NCBI RefSeq assembly: GCF_003002955.1
Contig: NZ_PVTJ01000001.1
Location: 434,001-498,000 of the forward strand
Direction of reading: 5' to 3'
DNA length: 64,000 nucleotides
Source of the DNA: Glycomyces artemisiae
GTDB lineage: Bacteria > Actinomycetota > Actinomycetes > Mycobacteriales > Micromonosporaceae
This document shows, piece by piece, positions 50,358-59,177 of the stretch (positions are counted from its first letter, which is position 1; each line of letters starts with the position of its first letter). The translations under genes were made by a program, and so were the position numbers. The notes under the pieces were generated by a model that saw nothing but the letters and a program-made list of their open reading frames with translations, made no database searches and was not told where the DNA came from.

Positions 50358-50825
50358 GTGCGCATCTATCTCGGCTCCGACCACGCGGGCCTCGAACTCA
50401 AGGACCACCTGGTCAAGCACCTGTCCGGCCGCGGCTTCGAGGTCGTCGACGTCGGCCCGCACGCCTACGACCCGGAGGACGACTACCCGCCGTTCTGCCT
50501 GAACGCGGCCGCGCAGGTCGTCGCCGACCCCGGGAGCCTCGGCATCGTCGTGGGCGGCTCCGGCAACGGCGAGCAGATCGCCGCGAACAAGGTCCCCGGC
50601 TGCCGCGCGGCCCTGGCCTGGAGCGTCGAGACCGCGAAGCTCGGCCGCCAGCACAACGACGCGAACGTCGTCGCGATCGGCGGGCGCATGCACTCGCTCG
50701 AAGAGGCCACCGCGTTCGCCGACGCGTTCGTCGACGAGCCCTTCTCGGGCGCCGAGCGCCACCAGCGCCGCATCGACATGCTGACCGCGTGGGAGGCCAC
50801 CCACGAGCTGCCCGAACTCCCATAG
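50358..50825 (+). CDS. rpiB: Ribose-5-phosphate isomerase B
   Basis: RpiB interconverts ribose 5-phosphate and ribulose 5-phosphate in the pentose phosphate pathway. The 155-residue protein begins MRIYLGSDHAGLELKDHL, has GIVVGGSGNGEQIAANK with Gly/Ser in place of the catalytic Cys found in E. coli-type RpiB (GTGIG with Cys), and NDANVVAIGGRM. The actinobacterial enzymes are known to lack that Cys. Length is normal. It follows the DUF1015 gene by 11 bases. Confidence 0.93.
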   Translation: MRIYLGSDHAGLELKDHLVKHLSGRGFEVVDVGPHAYDPEDDYPPFCLNAAAQVVADPGSLGIVVGGSGNGEQIAANKVPGCRAALAWSVETAKLGRQHNDANVVAIGGRMHSLEEATAFADAFVDEPFSGAERHQRRIDMLTAWEATHELPELP

Positions 50826-50843
50826 GGCGCAACCGAACCGAGA

Positions 50844-50875
50844 GCGAAGACCCGGGCCGCGGTCCGGGTCTTCGC
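50844..50875 (+). terminator. Hairpin terminator after rpiB
   Basis: A perfect 12-bp stem (50844-50855 with 50864-50875) closes on an 8-base loop, 18 bases after the stop. Confidence 0.8.
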
Positions 50876-50937
50876 GCGTCCCGGGAAAACCAGGAGCATT
50901 CGGAACATCGCACCTGGAGTTATTGGACGGGTGTCGG

Positions 50938-50943
50938 TATCGT
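50938..50943 (+). promoter_or_regulatory. -10 element of small membrane protein gene, leaderless type
   Basis: TATCGT ends 6 bases before the ATG at 50950. Confidence 0.5.
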
Positions 50944-50949
50944 CAATCC

Positions 50950-51372
50950 ATGTCCAAGGGTCTCCGCGTACTCCTCCAGATCTTCCAGGTGATCGGCCTT
51001 CTCGGCACGCTCCTCTTCCTGGCCTCCTCGCTCGGCTGGTACATCGCCGACTTCGACCTGACCGGCCTCGCCGAGGATTCGGCACCGATCGAACTGTGGG
51101 CCGTCGGCTTCGGCGTCCTCACCATCGCGCTGTCCCCGGCGCTGTGGTCCCTCGCCCGCGCCGGGGCGAACGCGCCCGTCGCCTCCGCCTCCGGGTCTTT
51201 CGACCGCGCCCCGGCTCCGGCCGCCCCGCAGCAGCCGGGCAAGCCCGGCGGCGTGTTCGAGCCCATGAACCCCGCGAGCGGGCCCGCCGCGCCCGCCTCC
51301 TCCTACGGCCAGCCGTCCGCGGGCTTCGGCTCGCAGCCGCAGGGCGAGAGCCCCTGGGGGTCCGGCCGCTGA
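50950..51372 (+). CDS. Two-helix membrane protein with Pro/Ala-rich tail
   Basis: This 140-residue protein has two membrane helices (FQVIGLLGTLLFLASSLGWYI and LWAVGFGVLTIALSPALWSL) joined by an acidic outer loop. Its cytoplasmic tail is Pro/Gly/Ser/Ala-rich with repeated AP and GQPS motifs and is probably disordered. No family is recognised. It stands directly upstream of a membrane Ser/Thr kinase gene, and such tails are frequent kinase substrates, so a functional pair is possible. Confidence 0.7.
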   Translation: MSKGLRVLLQIFQVIGLLGTLLFLASSLGWYIADFDLTGLAEDSAPIELWAVGFGVLTIALSPALWSLARAGANAPVASASGSFDRAPAPAAPQQPGKPGGVFEPMNPASGPAAPASSYGQPSAGFGSQPQGESPWGSGR

Positions 51373-51492
51373 CGCCGGGTCGCCTCCGAAGCGATGCTGA
51401 GATGATGCGAACAACCGGCCCTCCGGGGACCGCGAAGGGTGGATTCCGGGCGTTACGCTATGGGCTCAAGCCTTATCGTGAAGGACCGATCC

Positions 51493-53127
51493 ATGTCGAA
51501 CGCCACCGTTGACCTCGTCTGCGGCCCGGCCGACCCCCTTCCGGGGTCAGAGCAGAGCTACCGGCTCACCGGTCTGCTCGGCTCGGGAGGCCAGGCCGAC
51601 GTGTACCAGGCCGTGCGCGTGTCGGCGGGCATCTCCTCCGCGCCCCTGACGGTGAAGGTCTTCCGCCCGAACCCGCAGGACACCCGCGAGCACCAGTTCC
51701 GGTCCTGGGACAAGGGCGACGCGGTCCTCATGGACCTCCACTCGCGGAACGTCGGCTCGATCTGCCGCCGCATCGACGCGTTCTACGGGCGCGCCCCGCA
51801 CCCCTCGGGCCGCCCGCCGCAGGGCGACCCGATGCCGTTCCAGGTCCTCGAATACCTCCCCGGCCACGACCTGCGCCAGCTCCTGTCGCAGCGCCTCGGC
51901 CGCGTCGACGCCGCGCGCACGCTCCGCTCCGTCGTCGAGGTCATGAACGCGATGCACCACCCGCCGGTCGGCGCGCACCCGGTGCTGCACATGGACCTCA
52001 AGCCCGCCAACGTGATCATCGGCCCCGACGGGTCCGCGAAGGTCATCGACTTCACCGGCGCCCGCTACTACACGCCCGCGCACCTGACGACCATCGCGTA
52101 CACGCGCGAGACCGCCGGACCCGAGGCCCACCAGGGCACCGTCGGCCCGGCCTACGACGTGCACGGCTTCGGGTCGATCGCGTTCTACCTCGTGACCGGC
52201 GCGACCGCGCGCACGGACTCGCCCGGCCACGAGCAGAGCGTCCCGTGGGCGCGGCTGCGCCGCCACCCCGTGCTCGAATCGAACCCGCGGCTGCGCGAGC
52301 TGCTGACCGCGCCGCTCGACGACGACCCGGCGAACCGGCCCCGCACCGAGGAGCTGCCGCGCTGGATCGACGACCTCGCCTCGGTCGTGTCCCGCGCGAA
52401 CCTCCCCGACCTCGGCGTGGACTGGGGCCGCGGGGCTCCGCCCGCCGACGCGACCCGCCGCCTCGGCGCCCCGGGCGCCGACCGGACCCGCCGCATGGAC
52501 GCGCCCGCGGCGATGGGCGTCCCGCCGACCCAGGTCGTCGGCTCCCCGCCGCCCGCCAACGGCACCCGCGTCATGGACGCGGCGGCCCACGGCCCCAAGG
52601 ACCAGCCCGTCGCGGGCCGCGTGCGCGTCCCGGACCAGGGCTCCTACTCGCCGGGCCGGTCCGCCGGGCCCGCCGAGCGGCGCGGCCCGCTGCCGCGGCT
52701 GCGCCTCGCCACCGACCCCGAGGAGCCCAGCGAGCGCGAGCTGGCCAAGCAGGACCGGGCCCCGCTGCTCGGCCCGCCCGGGTCCCTCGCGAAGGGCTTC
52801 GAGCTGTCGGTCATCGGCGGCCTGTTCTCGCTCATCATGTGGCTGCTCAAGACCATCACCACGGGCATGGAGACGCTTCAGACCCAGGTGCTCGGCTACC
52901 TGCTGGTCCTCGCCGTCGCCGTCGGCCTGTTCTTCCTCATCCGCATCTCCGGGGGCATCCTGTGGGGCCGCTGGCTGCGCGCCAAGCGCAAGTCCGCGCG
53001 CCTCGCGCACCTCGCGGCCGGGATCTTCCTGTTCATGGTCGGCATCGACTACCTCGGCGAGCTGAGTTGGAGCTGGCTCGATTTCGACTTCGGCTGGTTC
53101 GACTGGATCACCGGCCTCTTCGGATAG
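51493..53127 (+). CDS. Atypical membrane Ser/Thr protein kinase
   Basis: The 544-residue protein has a kinase-like domain in residues 25-300: glycine loop LLGSGGQADVY, Lys55 in LTVKVFRP, catalytic HMDLKPANVII (166-176) and DFTGAR (186-191). DFG is therefore changed to DFT and HRD to HMD. A Pro/Arg-rich linker with three repeats of an RR-M/L-D/G-A-P type follows, then three to four membrane helices at the C-terminus. The ends are both likely cytoplasmic or membrane-embedded, with no outer sensor. The ATG at 51493 follows AAGGA. It may be active with altered metal binding or serve as a pseudokinase; sequence cannot decide. Confidence 0.82.
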   Translation: MSNATVDLVCGPADPLPGSEQSYRLTGLLGSGGQADVYQAVRVSAGISSAPLTVKVFRPNPQDTREHQFRSWDKGDAVLMDLHSRNVGSICRRIDAFYGRAPHPSGRPPQGDPMPFQVLEYLPGHDLRQLLSQRLGRVDAARTLRSVVEVMNAMHHPPVGAHPVLHMDLKPANVIIGPDGSAKVIDFTGARYYTPAHLTTIAYTRETAGPEAHQGTVGPAYDVHGFGSIAFYLVTGATARTDSPGHEQSVPWARLRRHPVLESNPRLRELLTAPLDDDPANRPRTEELPRWIDDLASVVSRANLPDLGVDWGRGAPPADATRRLGAPGADRTRRMDAPAAMGVPPTQVVGSPPPANGTRVMDAAAHGPKDQPVAGRVRVPDQGSYSPGRSAGPAERRGPLPRLRLATDPEEPSERELAKQDRAPLLGPPGSLAKGFELSVIGGLFSLIMWLLKTITTGMETLQTQVLGYLLVLAVAVGLFFLIRISGGILWGRWLRAKRKSARLAHLAAGIFLFMVGIDYLGELSWSWLDFDFGWFDWITGLFG

Positions 53128-53350
53128 TGATGTTCCGTCCGAATGGCGTTGATTCTTGGGATTTATCGCAGTTCTCATGGAACTTCGAGAATTTCTCCAG
53201 CGCTCCTGAAGCGGTGCGCCCTACCATTTCCGGTAACCGACACCGTCGAATCCTTGCCTTGGTTTTCCAGATTCGACGGTGCAACCAACCCGGACGGACG
53301 ACGCGTCTAGCTGACGACAGATCCTCCTCGGACACCGGAAAGGCATTGAG

Positions 53351-54229
53351 ATGACCGCAGTGACATCGGTCGGTGCCGAAGCGCTGACTCCTGAGCAGCG
53401 CGAAGCCTTCGACCGCGACGGCTACCTCATGATCCGCGGCGCGCTCGACGCCGATGAGATCAAGCGGTGCTCGGACGCCCTCGACAGGGTCTACGAAGTC
53501 GAGCGGGAGGCCGGCAGGCTCAGCCCCGAAGGCGCCATGCACCGCCTCGACGCCGTCACCTCCTGCCCGGAGCTCGCGTTCCTGCTCAACCACCCCCGGA
53601 CCTTCCACTACGTGTGGTCGATCCTCGGCTGGAACTTCCACGTCTACCACTCCCACGTGGACAAGCACCCGCCCATCCAGGGCAAGCGCCCCTTCCGCTT
53701 CGAATGGCACCAGGACGGCGGCCGCCAGAACCGCGAGACCGAGACCGAGCCGCGTCCGCGCCTGTCGGTCAAGCTCGCGTACTTCTTCACCGACCTGTCG
53801 GTCGAGGGCCGCGGGAACACCAAGATCATCCCCGGCTCGCACAAGTGGAACACCATCGACGGCCCGCCGCGCCGCGACATGGAGTGGCCCGACCCCGAAG
53901 GCGCCATCGAAGTCACCGGCAACGCCGGCGACGTCATGTTCTTCGACCGCCGCATCTGGCACGCGCGCAGCGACAACTACTCGGACCTGACGCGCAAAGT
54001 GGCGTTCTTCGGGTTCACGCCGCGGTGGATCCGCGCCCGCGACATCGTCGACCACCTCCCGAACGAGCCGTGGTGGGACGACCTCGACCCGGTCCAGCAG
54101 CAGCTCCTCGGCGGGCACGCGCCGACGGGCGACCACGGCTGGGGCCACTGGCCGAAGGAGACGCCGCTGTACAACTGGCTGGCCGAGCGTGACCTCCTCG
54201 ACCCGTCGTACCCGCCCCTGCGCCCGTAG
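53351..54229 (+). CDS. Phytanoyl-CoA dioxygenase (PhyH) family protein
   Basis: This 292-residue protein is an Fe(II)/2-oxoglutarate oxygenase of the PhyH class. The iron facial triad is visible as His120 and Asp122 (WHQDGG) and His204 (IWHARSDN), and an Arg for 2-oxoglutarate lies near residue 215. PhyH relatives hydroxylate natural-product intermediates, ectoine or lipids. Length and spacing fit small-molecule hydroxylases. GGAAAGG precedes the ATG by 8 bases. Neighbours (a kinase and pyrE) give no substrate hint. It is cytoplasmic. Confidence 0.88.
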   Translation: MTAVTSVGAEALTPEQREAFDRDGYLMIRGALDADEIKRCSDALDRVYEVEREAGRLSPEGAMHRLDAVTSCPELAFLLNHPRTFHYVWSILGWNFHVYHSHVDKHPPIQGKRPFRFEWHQDGGRQNRETETEPRPRLSVKLAYFFTDLSVEGRGNTKIIPGSHKWNTIDGPPRRDMEWPDPEGAIEVTGNAGDVMFFDRRIWHARSDNYSDLTRKVAFFGFTPRWIRARDIVDHLPNEPWWDDLDPVQQQLLGGHAPTGDHGWGHWPKETPLYNWLAERDLLDPSYPPLRP

Positions 54230-54243
54230 CGGTCCCGGCGTGG

Positions 54244-54249
54244 CAGTCT
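54244..54249 (+). promoter_or_regulatory. Weak -10-like element at pyrE
   Basis: CAGTCT ends 6 bases before the pyrE ATG, the spacing seen at other leaderless genes here, but the first base departs from the T usual at this position. Confidence 0.35.
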
Positions 54250-54255
54250 GAACCC

Positions 54256-54789
54256 ATGACCGACACCGACCTCGCCCGCGACATCTTCGACCGCTCGCAC
54301 CTGACCGGCGAGTTCACGCTCCGGTCCGGGGTGGTCGCGAACGAGTACTTCGACAAGTACCTGTTCGAGTCCGACCCGGTCCTGCTGCGGCGCATCGCGG
54401 AGGCCCTCGCCCCCCTGGTGCCCGCGGACGGCGTGGACGCGCTCGCGGGCCTGGAGACCGGCGGCATCCCGATCGCGGTGATGCTGTCGCAGGTCACCGG
54501 GATCCCGGCGCTGTTCGTGCGCAAGGAGGCCAAGACCTACGGCACGTGCCGTCTGGCCGAGGGCGGCGAGGTCGACGGGCGGCGGCTGTTCATCGTGGAG
54601 GACGTCGTCACCTCCGGGGGCGCGGTCCTCGACGCGGTCGAGGAGCTGCGGAACCGCGGCGCGGTCGTCGAGCAGGGCGTGTGCGTCATCGACCGGGAGT
54701 CGGGCGGGCTGAAGAACCTGTCGGACATCGGGATCGAGCTGAAGGCGCTGTTCACGATGACGGAGCTCAAGGCCGCCGGAGCGGAGTAG
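54256..54789 (+). CDS. pyrE: Orotate phosphoribosyltransferase
   Basis: PyrE attaches ribose phosphate from PRPP to orotate to make OMP in pyrimidine synthesis. The 177-residue product shows the PRPP-binding FIVEDVVTSGGAVLDAVE and the loop KEAKTYGT. It stands alone, away from other pyr genes, as is common in actinobacteria. A 16-bp-stem terminator follows. Confidence 0.94.
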   Translation: MTDTDLARDIFDRSHLTGEFTLRSGVVANEYFDKYLFESDPVLLRRIAEALAPLVPADGVDALAGLETGGIPIAVMLSQVTGIPALFVRKEAKTYGTCRLAEGGEVDGRRLFIVEDVVTSGGAVLDAVEELRNRGAVVEQGVCVIDRESGGLKNLSDIGIELKALFTMTELKAAGAE

Positions 54790-54800
54790 GACGCAGAGCG

Positions 54801-54835
54801 GAAGGGGCCGGACGCCGATGGCGTCCGGCCCCTTC
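54801..54835. terminator. Bidirectional hairpin terminator with GAT loop
   Basis: A perfect 16-bp stem (54801-54816 with 54820-54835) closes on GAT between convergent pyrE and kinase genes. Confidence 0.87.
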
Positions 54836-54845
54836 GCCGTCCTTG

Positions 54846-56645
54846 CTACCTGGCCCAGAGCCAGATCTCGGAGCCCTTCGGGTGCTCGCTGCCCGGGTCG
54901 AGGGACTGCTCGAACACCGTGCCGGTGAACCAGATCTGCGCGGTCTTCACGGTGAACCCGAGCGCTTCGAGGGTGTCCTTGGCCTCCTCGACGTCCATGC
55001 CGACGACGTCGGGGACCTCGACCGGCTCGGGCCCGGAGCTGACGACGAGGTCGACCGCGTCGCCCGGCCCGGCGGGCGCGTCGGCGCCGGGGGACTGCTC
55101 GATGACCGACCCCTCCGGGATCGTGTCGCTGTGCCGCTGCGAGACCGCCCCGACCACGAGGCCCTCGGCCTCCAGCGCCGTCGTCGCGTCGGCCTGCGCG
55201 AGGCCGACCACATCCGGGACGTTGAGCGGCGGCATGCCGTCCGAGACGTACACGGTCACCGGCGTCCCGGACTTCACCTCCTCGCCCGCGGGCGGGTCGG
55301 TGCGCGTCACGGCGTCCTTCTCGACTTCGGTGGAGTACTCGTGCTCCACGGTGACCTCGGCGTCGAAGGCCGCGAGCGCCGACCGCGCGTCGTCCTCGCT
55401 CTGCCCGGCCAGGTCCGGCACCGAGTACCGCTCCGGCCCCAGCGACACGACGACGGTGATCGTCGCGCCCTGCCGGATGCGGTCGCCCACTTCGGGGTCC
55501 TGCGAGACCACCCCGCCCGCGGGAACCGACGACGAGTAGCCGTCGACCAGCTCCACTTCGAAGCCCCGCTCCTCGGCGTACGCCTCGACCGACTCCCGGT
55601 CCTGGTCCAGCAGCGACGGCGTCGAGGTGTACCGGCCGATGCCGATCCACCATCCGGCCGCCGCCACCGACACGAGCACGGCCGCGATGAGCCCCAGCGT
55701 GACCAGGGCCTTCCAGTTCCGCTTCGCCTTCGGGTGGTCCACGACCATCGTGGTCTGCACGGCGCGGGTCGGCCGCGGCACCTGCCCGGTCGTGCCCGGC
55801 ACGTGCCGCAGGTCCACGGCCTGGAGCCGCCGCAGGAACGCGCCCGCGTCGACCGGCCGCGACCCGGGCCGCCGCGAGGCGGCCGAGACGACCAGCTCCG
55901 CGAGGCCCTCGGGGACGTCGGGGGTCTTCAGCTGCGGGGACGGCACGTCCTCCTCGACGTGCCTGCGCGCCACCGCGCCCGAGTCGGGCCCGTCGAACGG
56001 GACCTCCCCGGTGAGCAGCTCGTACAGCAGGATCGCCGACGAGTACACGTCGCTCGCGGTCGTCGCGGGCTTCCCGCCGACCAGCTCCGGCGCCACGTAG
56101 GCGGCGGTCGCCACGAGCGGCCCGCCGGTGTCGCGGTCCCCGTGGACGGCCTCGGCCAGCCCGAAGTCCACCACCTTGACGCGGTCGCCGCGGCCGCCGT
56201 TCTTGAGGAGGATGTTCTCGGGCTTGATGTCGCGGTGCACCAGCCCCGCGTCGTGCGCGGCCTGGAGCCCGTCGAGGAGCTGCGAGCACAGCTCCACGGC
56301 CTCGTCGATGCGCAGGCGCCGCCGCCGGTTGAGCAGGTCGCGCAGGGTGGTCCCGGGCACGTACTCCATGACCACGTACGGCAGTCCCTCGTGGACGCCC
56401 TGGTCGAACACGGCCACGACGTTCGGGTGCGAGAGCCGGGCGATCGTGCGCGCCTCGTGCGTGAACGCCTTGAGGTCGAACCCGTGCGAGCGCCCGGCGG
56501 TGATGATCTTCACGGCCACCGTGCGGTCGAGCCGCTCGTCGTGGGACTCGTACACGTCCGCCATGCCGCCCTGGGCGATCAGCCGCTTGAGCCGGTAGCG
56601 CCCGTCGACGAGCGCACCGGTCAGGTCCCCGGTCGTCGTTGTCAA
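54846..56645 (-). CDS. PASTA-domain Ser/Thr protein kinase (PknB-like)
   Basis: This 599-residue kinase senses cell-wall fragments and controls growth and envelope synthesis. Kinase residues: glycine loop IAQGGMADVY, Lys46, HRDIKPEN (137-144), DFG (160-162), APE in YVAPELVG. A membrane helix spans about 313-334. Four PASTA repeats follow (from about 342 to the end), with conserved VPDVVG starts in repeats 3 and 4. The TTG at 56645 is strongly supported by GTAGGAGG 5-6 bases upstream. The gene lies 47 bases after helD on the same strand. This is not in the usual pknA-pknB-rodA-pbpA cluster, so it is probably a second PASTA kinase. Confidence 0.93.
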   Translation of the reverse strand: MTTTTGDLTGALVDGRYRLKRLIAQGGMADVYESHDERLDRTVAVKIITAGRSHGFDLKAFTHEARTIARLSHPNVVAVFDQGVHEGLPYVVMEYVPGTTLRDLLNRRRRLRIDEAVELCSQLLDGLQAAHDAGLVHRDIKPENILLKNGGRGDRVKVVDFGLAEAVHGDRDTGGPLVATAAYVAPELVGGKPATTASDVYSSAILLYELLTGEVPFDGPDSGAVARRHVEEDVPSPQLKTPDVPEGLAELVVSAASRRPGSRPVDAGAFLRRLQAVDLRHVPGTTGQVPRPTRAVQTTMVVDHPKAKRNWKALVTLGLIAAVLVSVAAAGWWIGIGRYTSTPSLLDQDRESVEAYAEERGFEVELVDGYSSSVPAGGVVSQDPEVGDRIRQGATITVVVSLGPERYSVPDLAGQSEDDARSALAAFDAEVTVEHEYSTEVEKDAVTRTDPPAGEEVKSGTPVTVYVSDGMPPLNVPDVVGLAQADATTALEAEGLVVGAVSQRHSDTIPEGSVIEQSPGADAPAGPGDAVDLVVSSGPEPVEVPDVVGMDVEEAKDTLEALGFTVKTAQIWFTGTVFEQSLDPGSEHPKGSEIWLWAR

Positions 56646-56692
56646 CCCGCACCTCCTACACCTGCTGACAGTGTATGAGCTTGCGGCTTCCG

Positions 56693-58909
56693 CTACAGGA
56701 CCTCTGCGCCGGGGAACACCGGTTTGTCCGGTGCCACAACGCCGAGGCGCTTCGTGGCCCGCGTCAGCGCCACGTACAGGTTCCGCAGACCCGTCGCCGC
56801 GATCGCGTCGGGGTCGACGACGATGACGCTGTCGAACTCCAGTCCCTTGGCCTGCTTCACCGTGAGCACCGACGCGTCCGCGATCCCGGCCAGGCCCGCG
56901 GCCCGCTCCGCGGTCGCCACGACCGCGACGCTCCCGTCCCCGACGAGGGCCTTCTCGGCCGCGACCTGCTCCTCCACGACCCGGTCCACGTGGTCCCCGG
57001 CGACCTCCAGCCACGGCTCGTGCCCAGATTCGCGCACCGACCGCGGCCGCGCCGCGTCGACGCCGATCGCTTCGAGCACCCGTACGGCGACGTTCATGAT
57101 CTCCTTCGGCGTGCGGTACGACACCGTCAGCTGCTCGGCCCGCCAGTCGAGGTCCCAGTCCCCGAACACCTCGCCCCAGCTCGTCGGCGCCACCGGTCCC
57201 GCGGCCTGCGCGAGGTCCCCGGCCACCGTGAACGACCGCGTCACGCACCGGCGCATGAGCGCCCGCCACTCCATCGGCGACAGCTCCTGCGCCTCGTCGA
57301 CGATCACGTGCCCGAAGATCCACCGCCGGTCCGCCGCGGCCCGCTCGGCCACGGACACGAACCGCTCGTCGACCTGCCGCTCCCCGAGCCAGAACTCGTC
57401 GATCACATCGGTGGCCTGGAGCAGCTCCGACTCCTCGTCCTCGAAGTCGAACGACGCCGAGCCGGCCGCGATCGTGAGCACGTCCTGCGCGTACGCGATC
57501 TGCTCCGCGCTGGGCCCGCTCTGGCGCTGCGCCCGCTCCACGTCCCCGAGGTGCTCCGCCGCCTCGTCGAGCAGCGCCACGTCGGCCTCGCTCCACCCGC
57601 CCGGCTCGCGGTACAGCAGCGCCCGCGCCTCCTTCTTCAGCACCGCCGCCGCCGACGCGATCCGCTCGCGGGACGCGAACAGGTCCTCCAGCAGCTCCTC
57701 GGCCGTCAGCTCGGGCCACAGCTCCTCGATCTGCCCGCGGATCACCGCGTCAGAGGCGATCTCCACCGCGAACTGCGCCCGGTCCGCGAGCCCCAGCAGG
57801 TTCTCCCCGCCGAGCGGGTCCTCGCCGATGATGTCCGCGTACTGCGTCGCCAGATCCGCGATGACCCGCTTGTGGAACGTCTCCCGCGCCTCGTTGTGCG
57901 CCAGGCCCGTCTCGCGGGCCGCGTCGCGCGCCGACGTGATCTTCTCGGGCCGCAGCCACAGCTCGTGCCCCTCGAAGTCCACCGGCAGCGGCTCGCGCGG
58001 CACGACCTGCCGGTCGGCGACCGCGCTCGCGATCACCCCGGCCATGACGGCCCGGCCCTTCACGGCCGCAACGGCTTCGGTCTCAGGCCGGTCGGCCACG
58101 ATGCCGGGGAACAGCTGCGAGGGCGTGCGCAGCAGCACGTCGGTCTCGGCCAGGCCCGGCAGCACGTCGGAGATGTACCGCAGGAACTGCCTGCCGGGGC
58201 CGATGATGAGCACGCCCTGCCGCTTCAACCGCTCGCGGTGCTCGTACAGCAGGTACGCGGCCCGGTGCAGCGCGACGGCGGTCTTCCCGGTGCCCGGGGC
58301 GCCGTCGACGATCATGACGCCCTCCAGGGGCGCGCGGATGATCCGGTCCTGCTCGGCCTGGATCGTCGCCACGATGTCCTGCATCGCGCCCGTGCGGGCC
58401 GCGTCCAGGGCCGCCAGGAGCGCCCCCTCCGACCCGATCGTCGAATCCGAATCCGCCGCCGCGTCCAGGTCCAGGACCTCGTCGTTCACCGACCTGATCC
58501 GCCGCCCCTTGGTGTGCAGGTGGCGGCGGCGCCGCACGCCGGCTGGGGACGCCGCGGTCGCCAGGTAGAACCGGCGGCCCGCCTCGCTGCGCCAGTCCAC
58601 GAGCAGCTGCTCCCCGCCCTCGGCGTGGATGCCGATGCGCCCCAGGTACATCGGGGCCTCCGCCGCGTCCACGTAGTCGAGCCGCCCGAAGCACAGGCCC
58701 TCCTCGACCGCGTCGAGCAGCGCGATCCGCCGCCGGTACAGCAGCGTCTCGGCGTCGCGCTGCGACCGCTCCTGGTCGTTCTCCACATGGCGGCGCCCGG
58801 CCTCGCCGAGGCGCTCGGCGGCCTCGTCCCTGAGCCGGTCGACCCGGGCGTACAGCCCGTCCAGGCGGGTCTGCTCGGCCTTGACGGCCGGAGTGATGGC
58901 AGCGGACAC
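56693..58909 (-). CDS. helD: HelD-like UvrD/Rep-family helicase
   Basis: This 738-residue protein is of the HelD group, which rescues stalled RNA polymerase and, in some actinobacteria, confers rifamycin tolerance. An N-terminal coiled-coil region (QTRLDGLYARVDRLRDEAAE, rich in Glu/Arg) precedes the split helicase core. The core has Walker A GAPGTGKTAVALHR, DEAQELSPMEWRAL and LTVSYRTPKEI, and the C-terminal motifs LTVKQAKGLEFD and LYVALTRATKRL. The GTG at 58909 follows GAGGAGAGCC; an upstream GTG at 58954 lacks a ribosome-binding site. Assignment to HelD rather than UvrD rests on length and the N-terminal arm. Confidence 0.87.
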   Translation of the reverse strand: MSAAITPAVKAEQTRLDGLYARVDRLRDEAAERLGEAGRRHVENDQERSQRDAETLLYRRRIALLDAVEEGLCFGRLDYVDAAEAPMYLGRIGIHAEGGEQLLVDWRSEAGRRFYLATAASPAGVRRRRHLHTKGRRIRSVNDEVLDLDAAADSDSTIGSEGALLAALDAARTGAMQDIVATIQAEQDRIIRAPLEGVMIVDGAPGTGKTAVALHRAAYLLYEHRERLKRQGVLIIGPGRQFLRYISDVLPGLAETDVLLRTPSQLFPGIVADRPETEAVAAVKGRAVMAGVIASAVADRQVVPREPLPVDFEGHELWLRPEKITSARDAARETGLAHNEARETFHKRVIADLATQYADIIGEDPLGGENLLGLADRAQFAVEIASDAVIRGQIEELWPELTAEELLEDLFASRERIASAAAVLKKEARALLYREPGGWSEADVALLDEAAEHLGDVERAQRQSGPSAEQIAYAQDVLTIAAGSASFDFEDEESELLQATDVIDEFWLGERQVDERFVSVAERAAADRRWIFGHVIVDEAQELSPMEWRALMRRCVTRSFTVAGDLAQAAGPVAPTSWGEVFGDWDLDWRAEQLTVSYRTPKEIMNVAVRVLEAIGVDAARPRSVRESGHEPWLEVAGDHVDRVVEEQVAAEKALVGDGSVAVVATAERAAGLAGIADASVLTVKQAKGLEFDSVIVVDPDAIAATGLRNLYVALTRATKRLGVVAPDKPVFPGAEVL

Positions 58910-59101
58910 GGCTCTCCTCGGAGACGGAGCGGATGTTGTAAGGGGCGCAGACACTGCGCGGGAGCGGCCCCCGCCGATGGACGGCTCGCCGAATGCGCCG
59001 TGCCGATCGCGGTGGAACCGGTCAACCTTAGCCCCGTCCGGGCCGCTCCGTCTCCCTTCCAGGCGCGAAACGAATCTCCATCACGCCCCGGTAACGATCA
59101 T

Positions 59102-59130
59102 TTGACCCGCTCTGCACGCCCCATTAGGGT
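59102..59130 (+). promoter_or_regulatory. Promoter of the NSS transporter operon
   Basis: TTGACC (59102-59107) and TAGGGT (59125-59130) are separated by exactly 17 bases; the first gene starts at 59178. The gap 58910-59101 upstream holds no further feature that I can support. Confidence 0.65.
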
Positions 59131-59177
59131 TGGCCCGAAATGTGCCCGGAACACGAGAGACTGGAGCGAACGAACCC

